Assembly (NCBI RefSeq): GCF_029767005.1
Contig: NZ_JARUQR010000005.1
Span: 91,679 to 155,678 of the forward strand
From: Thiomicrorhabdus sp. ZW0627
Lineage (GTDB): Bacteria > Pseudomonadota > Gammaproteobacteria > Thiomicrospirales > Thiomicrospiraceae
Direction: 5' to 3'
DNA: 64,000 nucleotides
The translations under genes were made by a program, and so were the position numbers. Under the pieces are notes generated by a model. That model did not search any database. It was not told the origin of the DNA and saw only the letters and a program-made list of their open reading frames with translations. Positions within the stretch are counted from its first letter, which is position 1. Every line of letters begins with the position of its first letter. Below, piece after piece: positions 21,274-31,289 of the stretch.

Positions 21274-22614
21274 CTAACCTGTTATACGTTTTGTCGTTTC
21301 CAATGCTTGAAACGCTTGGGATACAGTGAAGAAAGATCCCCAAACAAGAACCGGCCCATATTGCTCACAAGCCAGTTCAACCGCGTCGTCCATCGTTTCC
21401 ATCTGCATAATCGAGTCTTCTGCCACACCCGCCTTCAACAACAACTCATGCAAATCGGTCAGCGATGTCGATCTAGGTATCGCCAAATCCGTAATCACCC
21501 AACGTTCCACCCAAGGTGAAAGAATCTTCACCATCGGCAAACTGTCCTTATCGTTCAATACCGAAAACAACGCTGTGAATTTAGATTTATTTTCCAAGCC
21601 AGAAAGATAGTCGGCTAATGCCTGAGAAGATTGGGGATTGTGAGCGACATCAACCAACCAGTTCTGCCCGTCGACATCAAAAGTCTGCAACCGACCGGGA
21701 TGCCGCACTTGAGACAGTCCTTTTTGAATCGATTCACACTCGACGGGAAGCTCATTTCGAATCATGGATAGTAACACCACCACACCCGACGCATTCTGAA
21801 TCTGAAATTGCCCTTTCAAAGCCGGAACCGGTAAATCCGAACAGGCCTGCCCATTTAAACCGGAAACCGACCAGGCCTGCCCGGTTTGTGAAAAATTATA
21901 ATCACGCCCCAACCCTATCAACGGGATACGATTGGTTTGTGCATAATCATACAGACTCTGAGGAGGTTGAGGATCCGAACAGACAGCAGGACGCTGCGAA
22001 CGCATGATTCCTGCTTTCTCGGTGGCGATCACAGAACGGTCATCCCCTAGCCAATCCACGTGATCCACATCGATCGCTGTAATCAATGCGGCATCGGCGT
22101 CCACCAGATTCACCGCATCCAGACGCCCACCAAGCCCCACTTCCAAAACGGCCACATCAACTCTGCTGTTCTTGAAAATCAACAGAGCAGCCAAGGTCGA
22201 GAATTCGAAATAGGTTAATTTGACTTCGGCACGAGCCTCTTCGATAAGGGTGAATGCATCCACGATCTGCTGGTCTTCGACCATTTGACCATTCAACTGG
22301 ATACGTTCATTGAATCGTAAGATATGAGGCGACGTATAGGTACCAACGCGATACCCTTGAGCATCGAGAATGGCCGACAGCATGGCAACACTTGATCCCT
22401 TGCCGTTGGTACCCGCCACACTTATGACAAATGGAGCAGGCTTATCAATCCCCAAGCGCTTGGCTATCAGAGAGACGCGCTCCAATCCCAAATCGACTTC
22501 CTGGGCATGCAACGCCAGAAGCCAGTCGATCCAAGTGTTCAGACTTGAATCACGACCTGGCGAGCCTTGAGAGAACGAATTCATCGATTCGGATTGTGCG
22601 ACACTAAAAGACAT
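21274..22614 (-). CDS. folC: Folylpolyglutamate synthase/dihydrofolate synthase
   Basis: Adds glutamate to dihydropteroate and folates. The ATP-binding loop VAGTNGKGSS lies at residues 66-75. The Mur-ligase-type central and C-terminal domains are recognisable in TEKAGIMRSQRP near residue 205 and DVAHNPQSSQAL near residue 318. The product is 446 residues, slightly longer than usual because of about 20 Ser-rich residues at the N-terminus. Its ATG overlaps the accD stop (TAATG), which indicates coupling. Confidence 0.95.
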   Translation of the reverse strand: MSFSVAQSESMNSFSQGSPGRDSSLNTWIDWLLALHAQEVDLGLERVSLIAKRLGIDKPAPFVISVAGTNGKGSSVAMLSAILDAQGYRVGTYTSPHILRFNERIQLNGQMVEDQQIVDAFTLIEEARAEVKLTYFEFSTLAALLIFKNSRVDVAVLEVGLGGRLDAVNLVDADAALITAIDVDHVDWLGDDRSVIATEKAGIMRSQRPAVCSDPQPPQSLYDYAQTNRIPLIGLGRDYNFSQTGQAWSVSGLNGQACSDLPVPALKGQFQIQNASGVVVLLSMIRNELPVECESIQKGLSQVRHPGRLQTFDVDGQNWLVDVAHNPQSSQALADYLSGLENKSKFTALFSVLNDKDSLPMVKILSPWVERWVITDLAIPRSTSLTDLHELLLKAGVAEDSIMQMETMDDAVELACEQYGPVLVWGSFFTVSQAFQALETTKRITG

Positions 22615-23468
22615 TAAGCAGGTTTATTCATCAGCATCTTACAAACGCTGGATAACTCGTTTCTCAATTCGTGGCGATGAATAATGCGGTCGATGGCACC
22701 GTGTTCAAGCAAGAACTCACTACGCTGGAAACCTTCCGGTAACTTTTCTCGTACGGTCTGCTCGATAACTCTTGGCCCCGCAAACCCAATCAATGCTTTT
22801 GGCTCGGCGACGTTCAAGTCACCCAACATAGCGAAACTGGCAGAAACACCCCCCATCGTCGGATCCGTCAATACCGAAATATAAGGCAAACCTTTGGCTC
22901 GCAAACGACCTAAGGCCGCACTGGTTTTCGCCATCTGCATCAATGAAAACAAAGCTTCCTGCATACGCGCCCCACCACTTGCAGAGAAGCAGATCAACGG
23001 ACATTCACGCTCAATCGCCTCATTCACGGCACGTACAAATTTCTCTCCGACAACCGATCCCATAGAACCACCCATGAACTTAAATTCGAAAGCGGCACCC
23101 ACCACTTCCAAACCATTAATGGTTCCCACTTCGGTAATCAAAGCATCCTTCTCGCCCGTCGCCTTCTGTGACTGAGCAATACGATCCTTATATTTTTTCA
23201 GGTCACGGAATTTCAAACGGTCAACCGGAGAGATATCCGCAGAAATCTCTTTCGCCGACCCTTCATCGAAAAACACGTGCAAACGCTCGCGACCTGTCAA
23301 ACGCATATGATGATCACACTTAGGGCAGACTTCCTGATTACGCTTCACCTCGGAACGGTATAAAGTGCTCTCACATTTAGGACATTTGGTCCAAAGCCCT
23401 TCTGGGACAGAGCTCTTGCGTTCAGTGACTTGCTTAATGCTAGGAAGGATTTTTTCAAACCAGTTCAT
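22614..23468 (-). CDS. accD: Acetyl-CoA carboxylase carboxyltransferase subunit beta
   Basis: Beta half of the carboxyltransferase that makes malonyl-CoA for fatty acid synthesis. The start at 23468 ([10 protein letters not shown]) matches the family; a longer frame upstream does not. The N-terminal zinc finger uses Cys29, Cys32, Cys48 and Cys51. It is followed by the crotonase-like core, with oxyanion-loop residues around [11 protein letters not shown] near residue 158 and [15 protein letters not shown] near residue 194. The product is 284 residues. It sits between trpA and folC as in many gammaproteobacteria. Confidence 0.97.
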   Translation of the reverse strand: MNWFEKILPSIKQVTERKSSVPEGLWTKCPKCESTLYRSEVKRNQEVCPKCDHHMRLTGRERLHVFFDEGSAKEISADISPVDRLKFRDLKKYKDRIAQSQKATGEKDALITEVGTINGLEVVGAAFEFKFMGGSMGSVVGEKFVRAVNEAIERECPLICFSASGGARMQEALFSLMQMAKTSAALGRLRAKGLPYISVLTDPTMGGVSASFAMLGDLNVAEPKALIGFAGPRVIEQTVREKLPEGFQRSEFLLEHGAIDRIIHRHELRNELSSVCKMLMNKPA

Positions 23469-23475
23469 TTTTTTA

Positions 23476-24306
23476 TTACTCCTGACCTTTAAGTGCATCT
23501 GCGCGATCGATCGCAGTGCGGAATTCTGTCATCTTTTTACCAATGGCAATTTCAATATCATATAAATCGTGATGGGCGTTGGCTTCAATCAAGCTCACAA
23601 GCGCCGAACCAACGATAACCGCGTCACCCAATTGCGCCATTCTATAAGCCGTTTCGCCATCACGGATACCGAAGCCGATACCGATTGGAAGCGACAGCTG
23701 ACCACGCAGACGATTGATTTGTGCCGTTACATCGGCAATATCCAATTCTTTAGAACCAGTCACCCCTTTCAGGGAAACATAGTAAGCAAACCCACTGCCT
23801 TTCTCATTCACCGCCGCCAGACGAGACTCCGGTGTTGTTGGAGAAACCAGGAACACACGATCCAACCCTTCCTTATCCAAGGCTTGAAGATAGCCGGCAC
23901 TTTCTTCCGGTGGCATATCCACCGTCAACACCGCATCCACACCCACAGAACTTGCAGCGGCAGCAAAAGCTTCATAGCCTTCCGCTTCAATCGGATTCAA
24001 ATAACCCATCAAAATAATTGGTGTTTTATCGTCTTTTTCACGGAAAACACGCACATATTCCAACACATCATCCAAGCTGACGTTATGGCTCAATGCACGC
24101 TCCACCGCCTTCTGAATAACCGGGCCATCCGCCATCGGATCGGAGAATGGAACACCTAATTCCAACATATCCGCCCCTTTGGAAACCATCAGGTGCATCA
24201 AAGCGACGGTGGCATTCGGATTCGGATCTCCGGCTGTAATATAAGGGACTAAAGCGGTTTTACCTTGTGCCTTCAAAGCATCAAGTGTCTTTTGAATTCT
24301 ACTCAT
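23476..24306 (-). CDS. trpA: Tryptophan synthase alpha chain
   Basis: Cleaves indole-glycerol phosphate to indole for TrpB. The catalytic Glu49 is in [16 protein letters not shown], which also holds Asp60, and the phosphate loop is around GIGFGIRD. Two ATGs lie in tandem; I prefer the second (24306) because AGGA is then 7 nt away. The length of 276 is normal. It follows trpB by a few nucleotides and precedes accD. Confidence 0.97.
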   Translation of the reverse strand: MSRIQKTLDALKAQGKTALVPYITAGDPNPNATVALMHLMVSKGADMLELGVPFSDPMADGPVIQKAVERALSHNVSLDDVLEYVRVFREKDDKTPIILMGYLNPIEAEGYEAFAAAASSVGVDAVLTVDMPPEESAGYLQALDKEGLDRVFLVSPTTPESRLAAVNEKGSGFAYYVSLKGVTGSKELDIADVTAQINRLRGQLSLPIGIGFGIRDGETAYRMAQLGDAVIVGSALVSLIEANAHHDLYDIEIAIGKKMTEFRTAIDRADALKGQE

Positions 24307-24315
24307 CATCTTTTC

Positions 24316-25521
24316 CTAAAATTCGAATCCTTCGATCTGTGCAATGGTGTTCATATCCTTATCACCACGACCGGAAAGGTTTACGATAATCACTTGATCC
24401 TTATTCATTGTCGGCGCCAACTTGGTTGCATAAGCAATGGCATGACTCGACTCCAAAGCAGGAATAATCCCTTCGTATTTGGTCAAATCTCTAAACCCTT
24501 GCAAGGCTTCCTCATCGTTGATAGCCACATAATTGGCACGACCGATATCTTTCAACCATGCGTGCTCAGGCCCCACCCCTGGATAATCCAGACCCGCAGA
24601 AATCGAATGGGTACCGATGATCTGACCGTTCTTGTCCTGCATCAAATAAGTACGGTTACCGTGTAGTACGCCTGGTGTCCCTGCACATAAAGGTGCAGCA
24701 TGCTCTCCCGTCTCCAAACCGTGGCCGGCTGCTTCCACACCGTAGATTGCAACGTCTTCATCCGGTAAAAACTCATGGAAAAGACCGATTGCATTGGAAC
24801 CACCACCCACACAGGCAATCAGTGCATCCGGTAATTTACCTTCTTTCTCAAGTACCTGCTCGCGTGCCTCGCGGCCGATTACGGCCTGGAAATCACGCAC
24901 CATGGCCGGATAAGGATGTGGACCCGCTGCCGTACCGATAATATAGAAAGTATCGTCGACATTGGTCACCCAGTCGCGCATCGCTTCGTTCAATGCGTCT
25001 TTCAAAGTACGGGTACCCGATTCAACCGCTACAACCGTCGCACCCAGCATCTTCATGCGAGCAACGTTCGGCGCTTGACGCACTACATCGTCCGCCCCCA
25101 TATAAACCACACACTCAAGGCCCAGACGTGCTGCGACCGTTGCACTGGCAACACCGTGTTGGCCCGCTCCCGTTTCGGCGATAATTCGCTTCTTACCAAG
25201 TCGCTTGGCAAGCAAAGCCTGACCGATGGTATTGTTAACCTTATGGGCACCGGTATGGTTCAGGTCTTCACGCTTCAAGTAGATTTTCGCACCGCCCAGA
25301 CTTTCCGACCAACGCTCGGCATAGTAAAGCGGAGTTGGGCGACCTACATAATCCCTCAGATCTTCACTCAACTCTCCCAAGAAAACCGGATCGTTTTTAA
25401 GGCTCTGGTACTCTGCGGTTAACTGCTCAAGCGCCGCCATCAATGTCTCAGGGGCGAAGACTCCCCCGTAAGGTCCAAAATGGCCATGCTCATCAGGAAA
25501 CTTTGAAAAATCTACTGTCAT
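24316..25521 (-). CDS. trpB: Tryptophan synthase beta chain
   Basis: PLP subunit that joins indole and serine to form tryptophan. The PLP lysine is Lys94 in HTGAHKVNN, and the glycine-rich phosphate cup [11 protein letters not shown] is near residue 240. It is 401 residues and of the standard TrpB1 type. Its start overlaps the trpF stop by 4 nt, so trpF-trpB-trpA form a coupled unit. No leader peptide or trp attenuator is seen, and the unit continues from truA and asd. Confidence 0.98.
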   Translation of the reverse strand: MTVDFSKFPDEHGHFGPYGGVFAPETLMAALEQLTAEYQSLKNDPVFLGELSEDLRDYVGRPTPLYYAERWSESLGGAKIYLKREDLNHTGAHKVNNTIGQALLAKRLGKKRIIAETGAGQHGVASATVAARLGLECVVYMGADDVVRQAPNVARMKMLGATVVAVESGTRTLKDALNEAMRDWVTNVDDTFYIIGTAAGPHPYPAMVRDFQAVIGREAREQVLEKEGKLPDALIACVGGGSNAIGLFHEFLPDEDVAIYGVEAAGHGLETGEHAAPLCAGTPGVLHGNRTYLMQDKNGQIIGTHSISAGLDYPGVGPEHAWLKDIGRANYVAINDEEALQGFRDLTKYEGIIPALESSHAIAYATKLAPTMNKDQVIIVNLSGRGDKDMNTIAQIEGFEF

Positions 25522-26141
25522 TCAACTGTACTCATTACTTGTTGCATAAATAATTTTACCGAATCAGGGGATTTCACTCCCTTGCTGGCTTCCACTCCGC
25601 CGCTAACGTCGACCGCCCAGGGCTTGACCGTGCTAATGGCTTGAGCGACGTTCTGTGCGTTCAATCCGCCCGCCAAGACTACCGGCTTGGAAAGCGATTC
25701 CGGCACCATATCCCAATTGAAGCGCTCCCCCGTTCCACCGGGAACACCCGGCTTATAAGCGTCCAACAAAAGCCCGCAGGCCGATTCATAGTGTTCTGCC
25801 AGTGCATGCAAGTTAGTTTCTTCTCGCATTCTCACCGCTTTCATATATGGCCGACCGAACTGCTCGCAAAACTCAGCGGTTTCATCGCCGTGGAACTGTA
25901 GAAGGTCAATCTGTACGCGATCCAATACCGTTTGCACATACTCAACTGTCGGGTCGACAAACAATGCCGTTCTAGTCACAAAAGCCGGCATCGCTTTGGC
26001 GATTAAACAGGCCTGTTCGATTTCAACGTGACGAGGACTTGGCTCGTAAAAAACCAGTCCAATCGAATCCGCACCGGCCTTTGCCACCATCAATCCGTCC
26101 TCGACCGAAGTAATCCCGCAGATTTTAACACGTGTTCTCAT
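25518..26141 (-). CDS. trpF: Phosphoribosylanthranilate isomerase
   Basis: Third-step enzyme of tryptophan synthesis from anthranilate. The ATG at 26141 ([12 protein letters not shown]) puts the catalytic Cys of VKICGIT in its normal place; a GTG at 26159 would add six residues and overlap truA. The other conserved elements are [11 protein letters not shown] near residue 155 and the phosphate loop DVSGGVE near residue 180. The product is 207 residues. A full AACAGGCCTGTT palindrome lies inside the gene at 26006-26017. Confidence 0.95.
   Translation of the reverse strand: MRTRVKICGITSVEDGLMVAKAGADSIGLVFYEPSPRHVEIEQACLIAKAMPAFVTRTALFVDPTVEYVQTVLDRVQIDLLQFHGDETAEFCEQFGRPYMKAVRMREETNLHALAEHYESACGLLLDAYKPGVPGGTGERFNWDMVPESLSKPVVLAGGLNAQNVAQAISTVKPWAVDVSGGVEASKGVKSPDSVKLFMQQVMSTVE
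26006..26017. repeat. AACAGGCCTGTT palindrome (inside trpF)
   Basis: Perfect 12-bp palindrome, one copy of the CAGGCCTG-centred word that recurs about twelve times in this window. Within trpF it encodes part of Glu-Gln-Ala-Cys. Confidence 0.7.
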
Positions 26142-26149
26142 ATTCGAAC

Positions 26150-26938
26150 TCACTGCCACAATACCTCGTTCAATTCGACTCGTGGAATTTGATATTCATC
26201 CGGATAAAAAGCGTTCACAAAATACAGTCCACTCGCCGGAGCGGTAGCGGCCGCCTGGGTACGATCCTTGAGTTCAAGCACCTCTTCCACCCAGCTTTCC
26301 GGTTTATCGCCGCGACCTATCTGCATCAAGGTTCCACTGATATTGCGTACCATGTGATGCAGAAAGGCGTTCGCCTGGATATCGATAAAGACAAAATCGC
26401 CTCTGCGACTCACCTCGACCGACTGCACTTCACGCATCGCATGCGACGCCTGACAAGCTGCCGCCCTAAACGAAGAGAAGTCACGCTCTCCGATCAATGC
26501 TTGAGCTGCACGATGCATCTTCTCCACATCCAATTGACGGTCTTCCCAAGTCACCCGGCCGGCCAAGACGGCCGAGTGCACAGGACGATTGAAAATCACA
26601 TAGCGATACTGTCTCGCAAACGCCGAAAAACGTGCATGAAACTCCGCATCAATGGGTTTCGCCCACGCTATGCGAATATCACCCGGCAGCTTGGTGTTGG
26701 CACCTTGAACCCAAGCTTTAATCGGACGTTCGGCCTTGGTTTCAAAATGCACCACCTGTCCGATCGCATGAACGCCGGTATCGGTACGGCCCGCACAATG
26801 CAAATCAATCGGTTCGTCAGCAATTTGCGTCAACGCCTGTTCAACCAATCCTTGCACGGATTCACAATGCGATTGGCGCTGCCAACCGCAATAACGGGTA
26901 CCTTGATATTCAACGCCCAGCGCGATCCGTTTAAGCAA
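26150..26938 (-). CDS. truA: tRNA pseudouridine(38-40) synthase TruA
   Basis: Isomerises U38-U40 in the anticodon stem of many tRNAs. The catalytic Asp53 is in the signature CAGRTDTGVHA. Other conserved elements are the N-terminal ALGVEYQGTRYCGWQRQ and the HHMVRNISGTLMQIGRG segment near residue 202. It is 262 residues. In many gammaproteobacteria fimV lies between asd and truA; here only 38 nt separate the two. Confidence 0.97.
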   Translation of the reverse strand: MLKRIALGVEYQGTRYCGWQRQSHCESVQGLVEQALTQIADEPIDLHCAGRTDTGVHAIGQVVHFETKAERPIKAWVQGANTKLPGDIRIAWAKPIDAEFHARFSAFARQYRYVIFNRPVHSAVLAGRVTWEDRQLDVEKMHRAAQALIGERDFSSFRAAACQASHAMREVQSVEVSRRGDFVFIDIQANAFLHHMVRNISGTLMQIGRGDKPESWVEEVLELKDRTQAAATAPASGLYFVNAFYPDEYQIPRVELNEVLWQ

Positions 26939-26976
26939 AGCTCTTCGCCTGTAAAATCAACGATTCCAAACCGGCT

Positions 26977-27999
26977 TTAGATATACTTTTCGATCAACAA
27001 CTCAGCAATCTGAACCGTATTGGTCGCAGCACCTTTACGAACGTTATCTGCAACAACCCACAAATTCAAACCGTTCTCGATCGTGATGTCCTCACGGATA
27101 CGACCAACGTAAACCGGGTTAGTATCCGCCGCTTCGGTCACCGCAGTCGGATAACCACCATCGACATGCTCATCAACCAGAACCACACCTTCCATCTCTT
27201 CGAAAAGCTTCTTAGCTTCTTCGGCCGTAATCTTCTTATCGGTTTCAATGTGCACTGCTTCACTGTGACCATAGAACACAGGAACACGTACCGCAGTCGG
27301 GTTGACCAGGATATTTTCATCCCCCATGATCTTCTTGGTTTCCCACACCATCTTCATCTCTTCTTTGGTGTAACCGTTATCCATAAACACATCAATTTGA
27401 GGAATGCAGTTGAATGCAATCTGCTTCGGATAGACTTTCGACTTAACCGGTTTCATATTCAACAAATCAGCGGTTTGCTGAGCCAACTCTTCGATCGCTT
27501 CCTTACCTGTACCGGAAACCGCCTGATAAGTTGCAACGTTGATACGCTTGATACCCACGGCATCGTAAATCGGCTTCAATGCAACCAACATCTGAATCGT
27601 CGAACAGTTCGGGTTCGCGATGATACCGCGATTTTTATAACCTGCAACCGCGTCCGGGTTTACTTCAGGAACAACCAGCGGGATATCATCGTCGTAACGG
27701 AACTGAGAAGTGTTATCGACAACGATACAACCTGCTTCCGCCGCCTTAGGCGCGTAAACTGCCGAAACACTTGCGCCCGGAGAGAACAAACCAATCTGCA
27801 CTTTAGAAAAGTCGAATGTTTCCAAGTCCTCGACTACAACCCAACCGCCTTTGAACTGCAATTTCTTACCCGCAGAACGGCTACTCGCCAACGGATAAAT
27901 TTTGCCAACCGGGAAGTCACGCTCTTCCAACACTTTCAAAATGGTTTCACCCACTGCACCAGTGGCACCGACGACTGCAATATCGTACAACTTAGTCAT
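26977..27999 (-). CDS. asd: Aspartate-semialdehyde dehydrogenase
   Basis: Makes aspartate semialdehyde for lysine, diaminopimelate, threonine and methionine. I place the start at 27999 (MTKLYDIAVVGATG), which directly begins the Rossmann fold; the upstream extension is not family-like. The catalytic Cys132 is in IANPNCSTIQM, and the later conserved His is in the KVSEAVHIE-like segment near residue 240. The product is 340 residues. It sits between the envelope pair (M23 peptidase/bactofilin) and truA. Confidence 0.97.
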   Translation of the reverse strand: MTKLYDIAVVGATGAVGETILKVLEERDFPVGKIYPLASSRSAGKKLQFKGGWVVVEDLETFDFSKVQIGLFSPGASVSAVYAPKAAEAGCIVVDNTSQFRYDDDIPLVVPEVNPDAVAGYKNRGIIANPNCSTIQMLVALKPIYDAVGIKRINVATYQAVSGTGKEAIEELAQQTADLLNMKPVKSKVYPKQIAFNCIPQIDVFMDNGYTKEEMKMVWETKKIMGDENILVNPTAVRVPVFYGHSEAVHIETDKKITAEEAKKLFEEMEGVVLVDEHVDGGYPTAVTEAADTNPVYVGRIREDITIENGLNLWVVADNVRKGAATNTVQIAELLIEKYI

Positions 28000-28113
28000 G
28001 TTCTCTTTCCTTGTTTCTAATGGGCGCAAAAAGCGCTCCGCTCAACACTAAAATTTTGTCGGACAGTTAATCCGTCCATCCGAATTTATCTCTTACCAAG
28101 ACCAACCCCGGAA

Positions 28114-28581
28114 TTAATCCTTTTCACTCTTATCTTCAATCTTCTCTTTATCCAGAAGATCGTTCAATGAAGCCGGCGCAGTGGAATGCTTCATCTCTTC
28201 AGGCAGGCTGACAATCATACCGCCTTCCGTCAACTCACGACTTTCGCCAATGAACTTGCCTCCGGCCTCGATCGTCACTTCACCACTGATCAACTCGCCA
28301 ATAAACTTGCCTGTACTGAGAATGTCAATTCGTTCACAAGCCACCTTGCCTTCAAAGACACCGCTCAACACGATCGAACGCGCCTTAATGAAACCACTGA
28401 CCTGCCCCTGAACCCCAACCGACACATCGAAATCGCTCTGTATAAGGCCATCAATACGCCCGTCGATATGCAGAGGACCGCCTAATTCGCTGAATTCTCC
28501 GCTAAAGACACACCCCGGTGCAATAATTGTTTTTCCACCTTCTCCACGCGCTCGTTTACGGCTTGACTTAAAGAACCCCAT
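28114..28581 (-). CDS. Bactofilin (polymer-forming cytoskeletal protein)
   Basis: Bactofilins polymerise into membrane-associated filaments that position cell-wall enzymes. The start at 28581 (MGFFKSSRKRARGEGG) gives 155 residues. After a basic N-terminus comes the beta-helix core with repeated hydrophobic-Gly segments such as FSGEFSELGGPLHIDGRIDG and GEVTIEAGGKFIGESREL. The gene begins about 100 nt inside the upstream M23 peptidase gene in another frame. Even the core motif KTIIAPG lies within the overlap, so the overlap is real. M23/bactofilin pairing is also seen in cell-shape modules of Helicobacter and others. Confidence 0.9.
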   Translation of the reverse strand: MGFFKSSRKRARGEGGKTIIAPGCVFSGEFSELGGPLHIDGRIDGLIQSDFDVSVGVQGQVSGFIKARSIVLSGVFEGKVACERIDILSTGKFIGELISGEVTIEAGGKFIGESRELTEGGMIVSLPEEMKHSTAPASLNDLLDKEKIEDKSEKD

Positions 28582-29462
28582 GGTACCCCTTTCACCTGTT
28601 GGAAAATGCTGTCGTAATTCTGCAAACTCCATTCAACAAAAGCTGCCGGATTGAGTTTGCGCTGAACAAATGAAACCTCGTAATGCAAATGATTACCGGA
28701 TGACAATCCCGTCGAGCCGATGCCGCCGATCACATCCCCCTGGTGGATGAACTGTCCGGTCTTCACATCCAAACGGCTCAAGTGTCCATAATGCGTTTTA
28801 AAACCGTTTGCATGAGAGAGAATAATCAACTTACCGAATCCGCTTCTCTTATGATCTCCGGCGTATTCAACCACACCGTCCGCCGTCGCAACGACAGGAG
28901 CTCCCTTTTCACCACGGTAATCGATTCCGTGATGAAATTGTTTCTTGCCACTGACCGGGTGGATACGCCAACCGTATGAGCTACTCACTCCAACAAAGTT
29001 GGCAACCGGGCGACCATTTGGAATCGTCTCAAGCATCATGCTCTTCCCCAGAGTATTCAACTGTACCAACTTAACCCGTTCCTCGACCGGTTTTTCCGGT
29101 TCTTCGGCACTGGTACTGGTTCCAATCAACTCCTCCAGTCCCTGCAAGGTCTGATCCAACAATTCAGCCTGTTTGGTTTTCTCGGCCAACTCCGATTCCA
29201 ACAAACGTTTTTCCGAAGCGACGTGAATAAAATCGTTTTTCTGCGAACTCAACACTTTTTCGTAATTCTGAACCGCCTGAATATGCTGCCCTTCGATTTG
29301 CTCGGCCTGATCGCTTAACCACCAAATAGTTAAGGCGCCGCCAACCCAAACAAACAAAAAGACAAGCAAAAAGAACCACGCGAACCGTTTAAAAATCTGC
29401 TTAAACGAATAATCGCGCGCACCATGTACATCGCTTATGGTAATGGTGAAATGATTTCTCAT
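28482..29462 (-). CDS. M23-family peptidoglycan endopeptidase, membrane anchored
   Basis: Probable periplasmic LytM-type metallopeptidase acting on peptidoglycan crosslinks. The 326 residues comprise a cytoplasmic N-terminus, one helix (about 26-49), a coiled coil (about 52-115), and a C-terminal M23 domain. The zinc and catalytic signatures are intact: HHGID (residues 177-181) and HLHYE (258-262). The C-terminal 35 residues overlap the bactofilin gene. Arrangement and neighbour suggest a cell-shape module like Csd1/CcmA. The active site looks competent, unlike EnvC/NlpD-type activators. Confidence 0.92.
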   Translation of the reverse strand: MRNHFTITISDVHGARDYSFKQIFKRFAWFFLLVFLFVWVGGALTIWWLSDQAEQIEGQHIQAVQNYEKVLSSQKNDFIHVASEKRLLESELAEKTKQAELLDQTLQGLEELIGTSTSAEEPEKPVEERVKLVQLNTLGKSMMLETIPNGRPVANFVGVSSSYGWRIHPVSGKKQFHHGIDYRGEKGAPVVATADGVVEYAGDHKRSGFGKLIILSHANGFKTHYGHLSRLDVKTGQFIHQGDVIGGIGSTGLSSGNHLHYEVSFVQRKLNPAAFVEWSLQNYDSIFQQVKGVPWGSLSQAVNERVEKVEKQLLHRGVSLAENSAN

Positions 29463-29487
29463 CTGGACAGTTACAGTAAGTTACGGC

Positions 29488-30561
29488 TTAAAGCGCTGCA
29501 ACAACGGCATCCCCCATCTCACTGCACGTGACAAGCTTGTCGCCGTCAGAATAGATATCACCGGTACGAAGCCCTTGATCCAACACTTTCCCAACCGCGT
29601 TCTCGATCTTTTCAGCCAAGTCTTCACGACCTAAAGAATAACGAAGCATCATCGCCGCAGACAGAATCGTCGCCAAAGGATTCGCTTTGTTTTGTCCAGC
29701 GATATCCGGAGCAGAACCGTGACTAGGCTCATACATACCTTTGTTGTTAGCATCCAAAGAAGCAGAAGCCAACATTCCGATCGATCCAGTCAGCATAGAC
29801 GCTTCGTCGGATAGAATGTCACCGAACATGTTACCGGTCACCATGACGTCGAACTGCTTAGGATTCAATACCAACTGCATCGCCGCGTTATCGACATACA
29901 TGTGCTTCACTTCGACTTCAGGGTACTCTTTCGCAACATCATCGACGATTTCGCGCCAAAGCTCGGTTACTTCCAAAACGTTCGCCTTATCCACCGACGT
30001 CAACTTCTTGTTACGCTTCATCGCAGCTTGAAACGCTACGTGCGCGATGCGCTTGATTTCAGATTCGGAATAAACGTAAGTATTGAAACCTTGGCGTTCA
30101 CCGTTTTCCAAAGTACGAATACCACGAGGCTGACCAAAATAGATGCCACCGGTCAACTCACGTACGATCAGGATATCCAAACCGGCAACCACTTCCGGCT
30201 TCAAAGTCGAAGCCGACGCCAACTGAGGGTAAAGGAAAGCAGGACGAAGGTTGGCGAACAATTCCATTTCAGAACGCAAACGCAACAAACCTTTTTCAGG
30301 ACGCACGGAAATATCCAATGATTCCCACTTGTAACCACCTACGGCACCAAGAAGAACCGCATCCGCCGCCTTGGCTTTGTCCATGGTCTCGTCCGCTAGA
30401 GGTACGCCGTGTACATCGTAAGCCGCACCACCAACCAAGTCTTCAGTCATATCAATATCCAGACCGTCCGAAACCTTCAGGGCTTCCAAAACCTTAACCG
30501 CTTCGGCTGTAATTTCCGGACCAATTCCATCACCTGGCAATACCAATACTTGTTGTGTCAT
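29488..30561 (-). CDS. leuB: 3-isopropylmalate dehydrogenase
   Basis: NAD-dependent oxidative decarboxylase of leucine synthesis. The N-terminal [11 protein letters not shown], the substrate-binding arginines in the [15 protein letters not shown] and [14 protein letters not shown] segments, and the metal-binding [12 protein letters not shown] near residue 245 are all present. It is 357 residues. It lies 65 nt downstream of leuD and is the last gene of leuCDB. Confidence 0.97.
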   Translation of the reverse strand: MTQQVLVLPGDGIGPEITAEAVKVLEALKVSDGLDIDMTEDLVGGAAYDVHGVPLADETMDKAKAADAVLLGAVGGYKWESLDISVRPEKGLLRLRSEMELFANLRPAFLYPQLASASTLKPEVVAGLDILIVRELTGGIYFGQPRGIRTLENGERQGFNTYVYSESEIKRIAHVAFQAAMKRNKKLTSVDKANVLEVTELWREIVDDVAKEYPEVEVKHMYVDNAAMQLVLNPKQFDVMVTGNMFGDILSDEASMLTGSIGMLASASLDANNKGMYEPSHGSAPDIAGQNKANPLATILSAAMMLRYSLGREDLAEKIENAVGKVLDQGLRTGDIYSDGDKLVTCSEMGDAVVAAL

Positions 30562-30626
30562 TTCTTTGTTCTCTACTTTTTAAACTTGTTATAAATCTTG
30601 AATAATTCCGTTAAAACCGTCCGGCA

Positions 30627-31268
30627 TCAAGCGCCGAACAACCAAGGCGCGTTTTTCTTACGGTTCGCTTCATACGCTTTGATTTCATCTTCGTGCTGCA
30701 ACGTCAGACCGATATCGTCCAAACCGTTCAACAGACAGTGACGTCTGAAACTGTCTACTTCGAAGTCGATGCTGTCACCGTTTGGCTTAACCAATTTCTG
30801 CGCTTCCAAATCAACCGTTAATTGATAACCTTCTTCCGCAAACACTTCTTTAAACAGATCATCGACCGTCTTGTCATCCAAAACGATCGGCAGGATTCCG
30901 TTCTTGAACGAGTTATTGAAGAAGATATCCGCAAAGCTCGGCGCGATCACCACATCGAAACCGTAATCTTTCAACGCCCAAGGTGCGTGCTCACGACTCG
31001 AACCACAACCGAAGTTCTCGCGTGCCAACAAAATCTTGGCACCCTGATAGCGTGGCTGGTTCAATACAAAATCCTTGCGCAAAGGACGGTTGCTGCAATC
31101 CTGACCAGGCTCGCCCACGTCTTCGTAACGCCACTCATCAAACAAGTTCGGGCCGAACCCGCTACGTTTGATCGACTTCAAAAATTGCTTAGGAATAATT
31201 GCGTCGGTATCCACGTTAGCGCGGTCCATCGGCGCGACAATCGCGGTCATTTTAATAAACTTATCCAT
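30627..31268 (-). CDS. leuD: 3-isopropylmalate dehydratase small subunit
   Basis: Small subunit of isopropylmalate isomerase (aconitase family swivelling domain). The substrate-binding motif [15 protein letters not shown] is near residue 85, and the N-terminus contains [17 protein letters not shown]. It is 213 residues, normal length, and lies 21 nt after leuC. Confidence 0.97.
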   Translation of the reverse strand: MDKFIKMTAIVAPMDRANVDTDAIIPKQFLKSIKRSGFGPNLFDEWRYEDVGEPGQDCSNRPLRKDFVLNQPRYQGAKILLARENFGCGSSREHAPWALKDYGFDVVIAPSFADIFFNNSFKNGILPIVLDDKTVDDLFKEVFAEEGYQLTVDLEAQKLVKPNGDSIDFEVDSFRRHCLLNGLDDIGLTLQHEDEIKAYEANRKKNAPWLFGA

Positions 31269-31289
31269 CTTTATTCTCCACTCCCGCGC

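Noticed and set aside
27166..28020. Long plus-strand frame of 284 codons opposite asd
   Set aside because: It lies fully antisense to a clear asd gene, shares its codon structure as a mirror and resembles no protein family.
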